From: Strongyloides papillosus
Lineage: Eukaryota; Nematoda; Chromadorea; Rhabditida; Strongyloididae
NCBI GenBank assembly: GCA_005656395.1
Contig: SRSI01000044.1
Span: 372,001 to 436,000, forward strand
DNA: 64,000 bases
Direction: 5' to 3'
Shown here: in pieces, positions 11,387 to 23,171 of the stretch
How positions within the stretch are numbered: position 1 is the first letter of the stretch
Layout: each line of letters begins with the position of its first letter
The notes under the pieces: generated by a model
Database searches by the model: none
What the model was told of the DNA's origin: nothing
The model's input: the letters and a program-made list of their open reading frames with translations, nothing else
Made by a program: the position numbers and the translations under genes

Positions 11387-12051
11387 ATGGGACAAATTGC
11401 TTTATATCAATTCATTAATGGTATTACAGAGATCCGTTCAGCTAAACACCCACAAATATTAATGTCATGTCTTGAATGTGAAATTGCTGTTGATGCTTTA
11501 CTTATTGAACTTAGACAAAACTCGACAATTTACAGTATTGCGGATGATCTTAGAAATGGTGTATGCCCAATTTTACCAGTCAATTTCACCCTTTCATGCA
11601 ATGACTTCTTAAATTTATATGCTCCAACAGTTGTATATATGACAATGCAACAATTTACCTCTGAAGGAATATGCACAGGTCTTGTTAAAGCATGTAAATC
11701 AGAAGATAATTCAAGTAAGTATAATATAAAATATGATAAACAAAAAATAATTAATTTTTTAATTTACTTTTAGGAGAATACTTCAATAAATTATCATCAA
11801 CAGAACAAAATTCAGTCAAATGTGAAGCATGTAAAAAAATTTCTGAACATGTTGTTGAGGTTTTGGAAGATGACGATTTTAGACAAAGAGTTACTGATGG
11901 TATTGAACAAAATGTCTGCAGCCATTTTCCGGGCGTATTGGTAAATGTTTGTGAAAACTTTATGCAAAATTATCTTCCAATTGCTTTAAATAAAATTAAT
12001 GGATATTTTAAAAAACCAGATATGTGCCAAAATACTTTTCATGTTTGTTAA
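11387..12051 (+). CDS. second protein with two saposin B domains; N-terminus uncertain
   Basis: Two exons, 11387..11714 and 11774..12051, with a 59-nt intron and matching phase (A + GA = Arg); 201 residues from the first ATG. Two complete SapB six-cysteine sets: Cys 28, 31, 60, 71, 96, 103 and Cys 126, 129, 158, 169, 194, 201; the protein ends on the last cysteine. Unlike its neighbour it has no recognisable signal peptide (MGQIALYQFINGITEI). The exon begins at the acceptor at 11374 and is open in phase 0 before the ATG (Asn-Lys-Ser-Ala-Met). Either an upstream exon carries the signal peptide, or this unit is spliced onto the first saposin gene to make a four-domain polysaposin. Disulphide-rich SapB folds normally need the secretory route, so a cytosolic form would be odd. 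Confidence 0.85.
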
Positions 12052-14048
12052 CTAGGATATTCTTCGAAGTTAACATACATACAAGATAAAAAATGTTGCT
12101 CATTCCCCAAATGTTACTGAAAATAAATTCACTTTTATTTTTATTTAACTTTAAAATAAAAATTAATGTATTTGAAAAAAAAAAGTTAAGAATAAAATTT
12201 TTTATATCAATTAAAATGTAGTTTCTTTCCTTATTTCCTTCAAAATACTTGTGGTAATTTAAGATTATCTAAGAATAAATGTTGATTTTAATAATAAAAT
12301 CTGTTTTGTGACTTTAAGAAAATGAACACCAAGCATGCTGCCAATAATGTATTGGATCTAATGTTCCTATTTTAAACAAAATATTTACTATTGACCTAGT
12401 CATAACACATTAAAAATAACTTCTTCTAAAATCGACAATTATTTATGAATTACTTTTTGCACATTAAAGATAATGGAAAACAAAAAAATTCCTTTGAAAA
12501 CGTTAAACTTTTATAATAAAGTTTATTCACAACAACAAAATGAAGAGGTTCTTTATCCTATTGATGAGATTCTAATATTAGCTTAGCGTAGGAGAAGAGA
12601 GAGAAAATCATTTTTGTTTAAAAGAGTCAGATAAGCACATTATATACAAAATTTTTAGATATATAAGCTAAATAAAATACTCTAATTAGTTAAAGATACT
12701 TTCAATATGTATAACTTAATACTTAATAACATTTTTTTCCTATTATCATAACAAATTGTATTTTTTGTTTCAAATATATAAAAATGTGCATCAACTTAAA
12801 TTTGTTTATTATTTTAATATGTTAAGATGTCTTTCTATCAGAAATTTTAAATGACTTTTATTATTATTATTTCTTTTAGAAAACCAAAGATATTCTATTC
12901 CAGTCCACATAAAATTTATTTCATTGCTTTTTTTCTACCTTTTCTCAATTATTTTTATTTGACTATATAGTAATAACAACCTCTATTCATCCTCATAATC
13001 CTTCCTCGTTCTCCTATTACATATTAACAAAAAATGCGGTAAAATTTAATGTAATTTTCAAAAAACTTTCATACTCAATTATAATGACTTTTTAAAAAAT
13101 AAAAAAAAAACTTTTATGTTTACAATTCAAAAATATTTGCAAAAATTTCAAATCTCATCTTATTGTATATATCTCTTTCTTATCATTTAACTCACACTCT
13201 TATCTTGATTACTTATGAGACCGGTTGATTAGAAGAGTAATAGTTATTATCTTGGAGAATATATCAACACAAATTTTGAATCTTACAAAATGCGCACTAA
13301 TATCTTTAATATTATATTTACACATTTTATATATTTTTATTATATATATATAAACTTCAAGCTAATGGTATACATTTTATTAATAAAAGAAAAATCAAGT
13401 GAATCCCGCTTTTGTATATATAATAATCAACGGGTACAGTTTTAAGATGATATAATTTTTATCCACTCACTCTGTTCCAATCATTATTTTACTTTACAGT
13501 CCCCTTAACAATTTTTTATGTACTCAATATATATATAATATAGATATATATTATTTGGTTCATTATAATTGTATATTTATGTGAAGGGATAGTAACAATG
13601 ATTAACTGTTTGAGAGGAGATAAGATTTACCTAACATTAAATGTTACTTTCTCAATTCATATAAATATTTTATATATTTCTTTAAGATTTTCTATATCTA
13701 CTTTTACTGTCTTCTTGAGAGTAATAGTTAAAAATTGAAGATTATTGTATGGAGGAAAGATTTGTTAAGTGTGTAAGAGATAAAGAAAAACTTTAGTAAA
13801 ATTGTGATAAATATTATTCAAAAGGTTGGATAAGATTCGATTTTATAATTTCTATACACTTTTCATTTTTCTACAATATTTTGAAACAAAAAGACTTTTA
13901 ATAGATATTATTAATATATATTTATCAAATATCATATAATAATTACTAGTTCTTATTTTGCGATTTTTTTTATAACTTAGTTTAACTTTTTTTATTTTAT
14001 TTTTATGTCTTTTATTTTTTTTACCTGTTTATTTTTATTTTTACTTTT
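12052..14048. other. intergenic spacer upstream of troponin I
   Basis: 2 kb, A+T-rich, with no coding frame. ACCGGTTG at 13220-13227 is close to the Grainyhead consensus AACCGGTT and stands out by composition, but it lies about 840 bases from the next start. Several TATA-like runs occur at 13330-13560. The muscle gene promoter is expected in the last kilobase. Confidence 0.5.
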
Positions 14049-14050
14049 AG
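14042..14050 (+). promoter_or_regulatory. probable trans-splice acceptor, troponin I
   Basis: TACTTTTAG ends 8 bases before ATG 14059. It separates a hydrophobic-looking upstream frame (14005-14058), which is really untranslated T-rich sequence, from the true start, and so decides the start codon. Confidence 0.6.
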
Positions 14051-14058
14051 TTTTCATA

Positions 14059-15001
14059 ATGTGTGATTTCTTGCCTCAAAATATTGTAGATGAAGATGAG
14101 GTAACCTTATCATCCAAAAAGGATACTTACCTTCGTTATGGTGGTGCTCAAGAAAATTGTGATGACGAAGAGGAAGAAGAAGAAGAGGAAGAGGAGGATG
14201 AAGATGAAGAAGATGAGGAAGAGAAAAGACGTGTTGCTGAACGTGAACGTAAGAAGGAAGAGGTACGTAAGCGTTTAATGGAAGCTTCTCGTGCTAAAAA
14301 AGCCAAAAAAGGTTTCTTGACACCTGAACGTAAAAAGAAACTTCGTAAACTTTTGATGGAGAAAGCAGCTGAAGATTTAAAACAACAACAAATGCTTCGT
14401 GAGCAGGAACGTCAACGTATTTTACAAGAAAGAATTATTCCCCTTCCTGATCTTGAAGGTTTGGATGATGATGAGATGCTTGAGACAGCCAAAGAATTTG
14501 TTGATCGCATCAAACAACTCGAATCTGATGTTTATGACCTTAACTATTATGTTAGACAAAAAGATTTTGAAATTAATGAATTAACTATAGCTGTTAATGA
14601 TTTAAGAGGTAAATTCGTCAAACCAACACTCAAGAAAGTTTCCAAGACAGATAATAGGTATGTTACATGTTATAAAACTACTCATATATTAATTCTTCTA
14701 ATTCCAGATTTGATAAGCTCAAAAGAAAGAAACAGCAAAAGTTGACTTCCGATCAAATCTCAAAACAGTCGAGTCTAACAAATTCGCAATGGAAGAGGTA
14801 AGTTAAATAAAAAAGTGTATGCTATTTTAACTACACTTAAAAATCTCATGTCTACTTGACAATTTGTATTTATCAAATTCTTTTGTTTCTCCAACCATAT
14901 ACTTATCTTAAAATTTTATTTACATATTTTGACATAACTTTTTTTATTTCTTTATTTTTTTTTAGGAAAAAGAAAAGGAGAAGCTCGAATGGGCAAAATA
15001 A
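14059..15001 (+). CDS. troponin I, with an apparent frame break in exon 2
   Basis: Three exons, 14059..14657, 14708..14797 and 14966..15001. Troponin I is the inhibitory subunit of the thin-filament troponin complex in muscle. Exon 1 (199 codons) holds MCDFLPQN, a very acidic stretch (~34-54), then the nematode TnI core: [32 protein letters not shown], the coiled-coil region, and [20 protein letters not shown] plus PTLKKVSK. Exon 3 ends EWAK-stop. Exon 2 is 90 nt, but joining exon 1 (phase 2) to exon 3 (phase 0) needs 88 or 91. The conserved FDKL lies in the incoming frame and the conserved DFRSNLKTV lies one frame away. As printed, the incoming frame would run past the normal stop. No other donor or acceptor I tried repairs this. 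It may be a one-base assembly error or a real mutation. There is no long C-terminal extension after EWAK; whether it is a pharyngeal or body-wall type is unclear. Confidence 0.9.
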
Positions 15002-16439
15002 AAATTTTCCTGTTCGCAAAAGAAAAGAAAATTATTATACACCCATTGACATTATTTTTTTTTTTAAATTTCTCCAACATTGCTAAAAAATTTAAAAAAA
15101 ATATTTTTCAATTTTATACAATCATATAAAGTTTTATTTTACATTTTATCTATATGCCGTTATACTACACATGTTAACGTTTTATCAAAAAAAAAAACTT
15201 TCAAATTAGCTGTTTGATTTTTTCTAAAGGTCAAATGATTTAACAAAAAATATAACTTTTTTTTATTTACTTTTATTCAACGTATAATTGATTGTAATTG
15301 ATATTAATATCATTTGGCAATTTATAGTATAATTAAATTTTTTTATAAAAAATTATAAATTTAATCTATCATACTATTTTGTAATCACAATATATCAAAT
15401 TTGTCTTATATAAATATAATATATGAAAAATATTATGTTTAAATCTTTTATATAAGAAGAAGAAACATATTTAATATTTTCTTTTTATCTAATATATCAT
15501 TTTCTTTTTACCTTTATATATGTTTATTTTGTTCTTACAAACAAATGTGTAGCCATGCTATTCATACAACTACCAGTTAAAAATTTTTGTGAAAGGATAA
15601 ATTTTCTATCAATGACATCTTATAAAATATGTAAATTCACGTTTTTAGTGAAAATTTAAGCAGTAGATTACAACGATTACCCTACAATACTTTTTTTATA
15701 AATGGAGTACATTAAATAGTTTCCTTTGATTAATGGAAGTGTCAATTATATTAAATTCATAGATAAATTTTTGATGATAAAACTCTTTGGTTTATTTTTA
15801 TTTATAAAAATTTCTATCTATAATCTGATTTTCTCGGACAAAATCACCTACCAAAAAAGTGATAAAAATATCACTTTATCTACCTTTAAAACTCTTTATT
15901 TATTTTTATAAAATAATCACATTATTAGTATTTTTGAATAAAATAATAAACTTATTGGTCACAATAATCCACCAAAATATTTTATAATACATTGAAAGAG
16001 TTAAACTATTGAGCATATCATTAATTTTTATCTTCTTTACCTTTATGTATAATAAATAATAATGGTAAAAAAAGGTATTTAAAACATTTAAAAGAAACTA
16101 GAATAAAGGTGATATATTTACGCATTTTATTTACGATATCAATAAAATAATTAATATTAAAAGAATGAAAACATTAATATTTGTAGATATCATATTTAAT
16201 AGCCATTTATACCAAAAGTATATACATGAAAGGAAAAACGGCATTCAATGTTGAAGGTTAAATGAAGGAAGGAAAGATCATTTTAGATAACTTGTGTTAC
16301 ATTTCATTCTAATTTTTACAGAGAATAATCTTGATAATAAAGTTTTTTGATATATATATTATGACATACAGTATTAAATTGTATTTTTTAAAAGCTTCTC
16401 TTTGCCATGAAATTTTTTCGAAACATAAATGAAGAGGAG
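15002..16439. other. spacer between convergent troponin I and grl genes
   Basis: 1.4 kb of A+T-rich sequence holding both 3' untranslated regions. Open frames here are short and low-complexity; no gene or transposon is recognised. Confidence 0.6.
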
Positions 16440-17229
16440 TTATTCATTCTTCTCATTATTGGAAGTATCAGTTGATGGTGATGGATCAATTGGTCTGAAA
16501 GCATAACATGTAATATCGCCAACAGATGATTGACAATATTGATCAGTATAAGCAACGTATGTAAAATCTCCCTTTGCACAAATAACATTGAATTTAGCAA
16601 ATAACTTCTCCTCAGCTGCCTTTTGGATAGCTCTTTTTGAGATTGTTGTATCTTTAGCAATATTCTATAAATAATAATTTGACAATAAAGGTAAAATGTT
16701 ATAATATTATACTTACATCCTCTATGATAGCACGAAGTTTTTCATTGTTGCATGTTGGATCAGGGTTTTCAATAGCCTCAGCATCCTCAGATGTAAATAT
16801 TTTTGAACCATGTGTTCTTGCTCTAACTCTATATCTACATGGCATTCCACAGTTACAACAACAATCATTTGTTGGTGGTACAATATATTGTGCTGGTTGA
16901 TATACAGGTAATACTGGAGCAGGAGCATAATTGTTACACATTGGTGGTGGAAGTGGTGGTGGGCATGGAGGAGCTACTGGACATGGCAATGGAGGTAATG
17001 GTGGTGGACAAATTGGCATTGGTGGTGGTGGTGGGCATGGTGGTGGTGGCGGACAAAATGTTGGTGGACAAACAACTGGTGGTGGACATGGTATTGGTGG
17101 TGGCATTGGTGGGCACACCGGAAGTGGTGGTGGAGCACATGGTGCTACTGGGTATGATCTACAACCACACATTCCTAATGCTGATGGGATAGTAGTAGCT
17201 AAGAATATCCATGCAGTAAAAAATTTCAT
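16440..17229 (-). CDS. Ground-like domain protein (grl, hedgehog-related)
   Basis: Two exons, complement(16440..16664, 16717..17229), with a 52-nt intron, phase 0; 245 residues. Residues 1-19 are a signal peptide (MKFFTAWIFLATTIPSALG). Residues ~20-120 are Pro/Cys-rich with repeated CPPP-type units. From Cys160 comes a Ground-like domain: CNNEKLRAIIED, KRAIQKAAEEKLFAKFNVIC, DFTYVAYTDQYC and DITCYAF. Ground-like proteins are nematode-specific, hedgehog-related secreted proteins expressed mostly in epidermis, glia and cuticle-contacting cells; their signalling role is unproven. The opposite strand of the Pro-rich part gives a long Gly-rich frame, which is a shadow. Upstream there are a TATA box and Grainyhead-like sites. 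Specific grl orthology cannot be assigned from the sequence alone. Confidence 0.92.
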
Positions 17230-17294
17230 CTTGTAAGGTGATATATCTAAGGATGATAATAAAATTTGTTGATGATAACGTCACAAATATATTG

Positions 17295-17302
17295 CTTATA
17301 TA
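17295..17302 (-). promoter_or_regulatory. TATA box of the grl gene
   Basis: Read on the minus strand, TATATAAG lies 66 bases upstream of ATG 17229 within GAGCTATATAAGCAA, a good TATA context for a highly expressed, stage-regulated gene. Confidence 0.55.
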
Positions 17303-17351
17303 GCTCTCACTCACTAAAAATAACATGGGAAGGGCCCGAGTGGAGTTGCAA

Positions 17352-17359
17352 AACCGGTC
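17352..17359. promoter_or_regulatory. Grainyhead-like site, proximal
   Basis: AACCGGTC differs by one base from the Grainyhead consensus AACCGGTT and lies 50 bases upstream of the grl TATA box. A second related sequence, GGTCGGTT (AACCGACC in reverse), lies at 17488-17495. Grainyhead factors control epidermal and cuticle genes, which fits a grl promoter. This is inference from motif and position. Confidence 0.35.
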
Positions 17360-20300
17360 TTATGAAAAACTATATTTGGTGTACAAGGAAAAATCACTAC
17401 ATATTTTTATTTCACATAATATGTATTTTTTCAATTGACAAAGTTTTAAGAAAAAGAGCAACACTCAGTCACAAGCTAAATCCTCAAGGTCGGTTTTTGG
17501 TAAGAGTCTTTATTATATTTAACTAACAAGATATTATTAATATAAGATGTACCTATAGTATAATTTTCAATGGAAATTTTTCTTTAACTGCTGACATTAA
17601 GCGGATGATTCATTGACGTGTTAAATTATTAGAAAAAATTAAGAGTTTTATATCTAGTATAGATATATAGTATGATACAAGTGAAAAGATGAATGCCCGC
17701 CGGCAAAATGTTGTCAAAGTAAATGTTGTTAAAGGTTATTATTTAATAATGTGTTTCCTTGGACCATATCTTTATTTGATGATCAGATGAGTCATGTATA
17801 TAAAAGGTAATGGTAATAAATGAATCAACAAACCTTCTTTAATCTACCCCATCAAAATTTTTATTTACTGTAACATTTTTATCAATTACAAAGGTATAGA
17901 GTTTATTGAAAATTAAACTGAAACTGTTCGCATACTTTAATGTATCACAATCCAGATATTATAATTAAATATTTCCTGTTTAATGAAGAATAATAGATAA
18001 AATTGTTATTTAAAAAAATGAGAAAAAAATTCAATATTTCAAAATTATCAAAAGAGAGCATTTTGGTATCAAGAAAAGACTAGTTTCCGCTTGAATAATA
18101 AAATAATTAGTACAAAATAAGTAAAAATATGAAAACATAATTATGGTATTGAAGAGTTGTACTTAAATTTGAGTTGAAATATACATAATTGAAATAGTTT
18201 TTTAAACTTTAACTATTTTATTTTTTAATAATTCATAACCAATATTCTTTAAACTTTAATTTTTGACATAAAGATCTATAACCTTGTTTTTGAGCTTTCA
18301 TATTTTCTAATAAAAGTCAATAAATGAGATAATCTATTTTTCGATGAAAAATATTAATAAACAAATAACATATATTCATTTAAGCAAATATATAATGAAA
18401 AATGCAATTTTAAATGCCTAAAACTCATTAACATATTAATTTAAGTAAAGGGAAAAGATTGTTGAGGTGCAAAGATATTAAATCTCTTATAAATTAATAA
18501 CAATATTTTTTGTGTAGATTTCTCAGGAATCATTATTATTAATTACAAATTCTCCAAAATAATAAATGATTTTTATAGGAAAATATTTTTTGAATTTTTG
18601 TTTGTATTTTGTATTGTGTGTGAAAAAAAATAGCATTTACTTTATTGGTGTAGTGTGATTATTATTGTAATTAAATATTATAGTGTTTTTAAAATCCTAA
18701 GCGTATTCTTGGTTTTTTTAAACAAAATTTTAACAAAAAAATTCTAAGTACTTTGAAGTTCATAAAACATGTATATATTGGGGTAATTATAAATACACAA
18801 TGTGGATAACTAATCTATTTTAGTGACCTTATAAATTTATGTCCTTTAGAGGTACTTTCTATAAGGAAGGATAATCAGTTTATACAATTTTTATGCTTCA
18901 GAAATTTTTCTTCCTCCATAAATTTCTTCTCCTGGTATCTGTTTATTGTTTTGTATCTTTATTTCAAGTAATCATTTTAAGGGTATCAAGACAAAACATT
19001 GATTTTTCTTGTAGAATAAATTTTATTTTAAGGCAAAAAAAATGTTATGGATAATTGATTTTTAAATGTCTTGATAATATAATTAAAGCAATGTAGGATG
19101 ATAAGACTAGAATATTAGTGAAATCTATTGTTAGAACAATCGAAATTACTTGCTTTGAAAGTATTTTTAAATTTTTTTACCTGATTAAAAGATTAAGAAC
19201 GCCATGTTTATTGATAGCAGAGTATCGAAACATATTTAATGAAAATATTTCTGTATATTATTCTACTACACATTATATAATGGTATAAGTTTAATTATTC
19301 GATTATAATTTAAAAGTTTTTTTACAAGAATTTTTTTTTATTATTCTTAAATTTATCCCCCCATTGAGATTATTTTCACAGTTAGATACTCATGATAATA
19401 ATAATAATATTATTATTATTGTATTTACAGTTAAGCATTATATTTACTTTTTTTTTGATAAAAACGATCGGATATGATATATTTTTTATATATTAATACC
19501 ATTGCTTTATATCATTTTGGGTATGTTATTGTTAAAAAATTGTATGAAAACAACTTATTCATATATTTTTTCTATAAACGTGATTAAGGTCAAAATCTAA
19601 CTAATAATTTTAATAAATTTCATAATATATATTAAAAAAATAACTTTAATTTGTAATGTGTTAAGATTTTTTTTGACATTTTTTTTATAATATTGTATTG
19701 TCTATGGATAGTCAATTGTTTTTTTTTCCATAATCTTCTCACAATAAATAGATTAAAATATGAAGGAAGAAATTTTGTTATTGGTGATAGGGATTAATGT
19801 TTTGCCATAATATTTTGGATTTTTAATGTACTTATGTAATTTATAATAGTGTTCACCTATATAAAAAAGCCATATTTTGAGGAAAGAGAAGAATTTAATA
19901 TTAACATATTCTAAGAATATTTTTTTTAATTTAAGTGATTCATCTATATATAAGATAATGAATCTTTTTTTTTAAATGTCTCAGTTTTTCACACATTTTA
20001 AGGTTTTTTTTTACATGAGTAAGTATTTTTTACAGAAAATACATTATAAGAAGTAGATTTATGAAATTAAAGTTGTATTTAATATTTTAAAAAAGTTGGA
20101 AAATATTTTTATGTATAGGAAGATAATGATAATCATCACCAATGTACCCGATTTATTTTTTTTACATTATCCTCAAGAAATATCAATTGTTTTGTTTTAC
20201 AAATATTGAGTTTCAAAATTAAAAAAAAAATTATTAAATTATATATGCATGTATACAAATATTTTTGACTTTTCAAGATATATGTTATATATAACAATTT

Positions 20301-21938
20301 TTGTATCTATTTTGCATAAAAATACTTAGTTTATAGTTACACTGTTTATTCATATCATACACAGTTTCATTTTAAAAAATATTTAAACATTATAATTAAC
20401 CCACAAAATTAATAATTTAAAAAAATGTATAGTAATAATTAATGTAATATATAATTTATTTTGTTTGTTACGATGTTGTTTTTTAAAAAACTTATGTACT
20501 TTTTTTCAATGTATTAGTAACTCTTTACAAACTTTTCTTCTCTTTTTTATTAATAGAATTGGAAATTATTATTCTATTTTTCATATTAAGTTTCATATTA
20601 GTTTTTTTTAATTATTAAGAATATTAAAACTTTTAATGCACATTATATTATAAAAGTTCATTCATTTTTGAACACTATAAATTTATATAGAGTCTACACT
20701 TTCTAATTTTTTTGAAACGTGGAAAATTAAATTAAAAAAAAAACTTTTCTAGTTACAATACTACTATTCAATCAACAATCATTTTAATTGTTAGATGTCA
20801 ATTAGGCATGTTATTTGAAACAATTTTTTTCTCTTAAATTAACTCAAGGATAGGATAAAAAAATAAAGATTTTTTCAGTTGAAATATCTATGTATTATTT
20901 GTTAATTTTACTTGATATTGTTTTTTTATTATCAATATAGATTTATGTAATAGCGATAAAATATTTTGTAGAGATATATGTTCTTCAAAAAAATTTTTTA
21001 CTCTACAATATTTATTTTTTTATTTTCTTTATATGTTCATACATCTACATATAAGCAATTATGCTTTTGATAAAAGCTTAATTCATAAAAAAGTTAACTT
21101 ATATCTCGAGATAAACAACCATGTATTAATTTAGTTACATTAATTTGTCTAAATTTTATATTATCATCCTCAAACGCTACTATTACCTTTAAAGTATTAA
21201 ATCACTCAAGCCATAAACTGATACAATTATATGCTTTAAAATATATAATTGCTAATTATACCCTCAGCATTCCAATTTAAAAACCATATCCTACTTTAAT
21301 TTACCATAAATAAATATTGAGATTTCTTTTTTTTATTTTGTTATTGCTAAATCTATTTTTTCATCTAATATTCTCACGCTTCCAGAATTTATAAAAAATT
21401 ATAATTAGTAACTTATAAACACTTAAATGTCATATTTAATATATTGTTTTTTTTTCTCAAAGGTTTATAGCATAAAAATAAAATAAAAAATTATACTTAT
21501 TAGGTAATATAATAATCTTTGTACCAAACATTAAAATTAATAAAAAAAAATGTATTTTTGATAAAAAATTGTATGTACAATATAAACCAGACATATTGAG
21601 AAGGTAGATTTAACTTTTGTTTTTATTTAATTTTTTTAAAAATTTTATCTCATGTCTCAAATGATATTGTTTTATATTCTCCCCACTTAACAAATTATCT
21701 TTAATATTTATAAAAGAAATTATGATATTTTTTTATTACAAAAAGATTTTTTTCCTCCTATCTTGCCTTTTACTGATTATTCTGATATAATTTATAAATA
21801 ATTACACTAATTATTGTTTTTTTAACAAATTTTAAAGGTTTTTTTTATTGTTTGAATAAGGAAACAAATTATTGCTTATAATATTTTTCTAACGAATTAA
21901 AATATACGGTTTTTTGGGTTTTTTTTTTGTAATATTTA
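17360..21938. other. large spacer, no gene seen
   Basis: About 4.6 kb, extremely A+T-rich, with no coding frame that I can support on either strand. One GC-rich patch (gaatgcccgccggcaaaatg) is at about 17691-17710. A perfect 24-bp AT palindrome lies at 19397-19420. The rest is poly-T/poly-A rich with no recognised transposon. Confidence 0.55.
19397..19420. repeat. 24-bp AAT/ATT palindrome
   Basis: Four AAT units are followed directly by four ATT units, giving a perfect 24-bp palindrome inside a trinucleotide microsatellite. It is likely a slippage product that can form a cruciform. Confidence 0.8.
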
Positions 21939-23171
21939 ATGGGGGAGATGTTCAAAGTTTACTTTCTAATTTGCGTTTACATTGCAACTTTTATATTTGG
22001 ATCAATAGGTAATATATGGGTTATTGTATCCTTCATCAGGTAATTAGGAGTTTTTTCCACCCGTATTTTTACTATCACTTTTTAAGGGTTATCAAGACTA
22101 CTAATTCTAACAAAAATAAAAGTTTAAGAACATACAATGCCGCAAAAGTTACAAGATGTTTTGTATTAATATTAGCAGTTACTGATTTTGTTGTACTCCT
22201 AACACTTCCTGTCACAATTGTTAATGTTCTCCTAAGATATTTTCCTTTAGGATCTTTTGTAAGTAACATTTTTACTTTAAAAAGCTATTATTAATTTTTT
22301 TAATCATTTATAGTATTGTCGTCTTCATACTGCCATTGATCAATCAGGAAAATTAATTTCAATTGTAATATTAATGTGTATGAGTATTGAAAGATACTTG
22401 GTAGTTTGTACAAAGTGGAGATACTCCTCAACGCGTAAATTAGCAACAATTGGTCCATTAGTATTTGCTATCATAATATGTGTATGTATACCATTATATC
22501 CACAGATACGTTATACACGTATAACTTATGTACCATTACCAATAAATGATACAACAATAATAGAAAATAAAACAATTTGTATCTATAATATACCACCAGA
22601 ATGGGCAACAACAATAACTAATTACAATTTTTTTACAGGATTTGCTATGCCATTAACGATAATGTCAATATGTTACATTATGTTAGTTAAACATGTTAAA
22701 AATAAGTTTAAAAGAAGGAGTAGAAATAAAAATTATGATAAATCTAGTAGTATGATGCTTATCAATACACCAAAATATATATTTAAATTGACAAATTCAA
22801 TACGTCGTATTGCTATATTTCATTTTTGTTGTTGGGCCCCCTTCTGGATATACTCCATAGCACCACAAATCTTAGATATTTTTGGAGGTAAATGGATATT
22901 ACGATCACCATGGTATAATACTGGGCAATTGATAGCTAATATGCTTCCATATGTCAATTCTGCTGGTAACTGTATACTATACGCATTTCTAAATCATGAT
23001 GTTAGAAATAATATAACAAATAAGCGGAATAGTGATACAAATTGTTATAATAAATATATTAATAATACAGCAAATCAAATACCATTAAGAAAACCTACAA
23101 CTTCACTCAACGCTCATTGGACATCCAAAAAAAATCATAACAATGAAACGCAAAAAAATGAAATATTATGA
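21939..23171 (+). CDS. class A (rhodopsin-type) G protein-coupled receptor, peptide-receptor-like
   Basis: Three exons, 21939..22039, 22087..22258 and 22314..23171, with introns of 47 and 55 nt and matching phases; 376 residues. Seven-TM landmarks: TM1 GSIGNIWVIV; TM2 LAVTDFVVLLTLP (Asp67); TM3 starting with a cysteine (about residue 93) and ending SIERYLVV (ERY in place of DRY); TM5 MPLTIMSICYIML; TM6 FHFCCWAPFWIY (CWxP); TM7 NSAGNCILYAFLN, where the usual NPxxY is NCxxY. The pattern resembles somatostatin/allatostatin C/opioid-like neuropeptide receptors, but the ligand cannot be told. The N-terminus before TM1 is only about 6 residues with no glycosylation site, so an upstream exon may be missing; a weak acceptor-like GGGAG lies just before the second ATG. 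The C-tail is rich in Asn and basic residues. Confidence 0.88.

Noticed and set aside
14005..14058. Hydrophobic N-terminal extension of troponin I (possible signal peptide)
   Set aside because: It is T-rich untranslated sequence before a TTTTAG acceptor. Troponin I is cytosolic, and ATG 14059 follows the acceptor directly.
16931..17236. Gly-rich open frame on the plus strand
   Set aside because: It is the exact antisense of the Pro/Cys-rich part of the grl gene, which has a signal peptide, correct splicing and a Ground-like domain. The Gly-rich frame has none of these.
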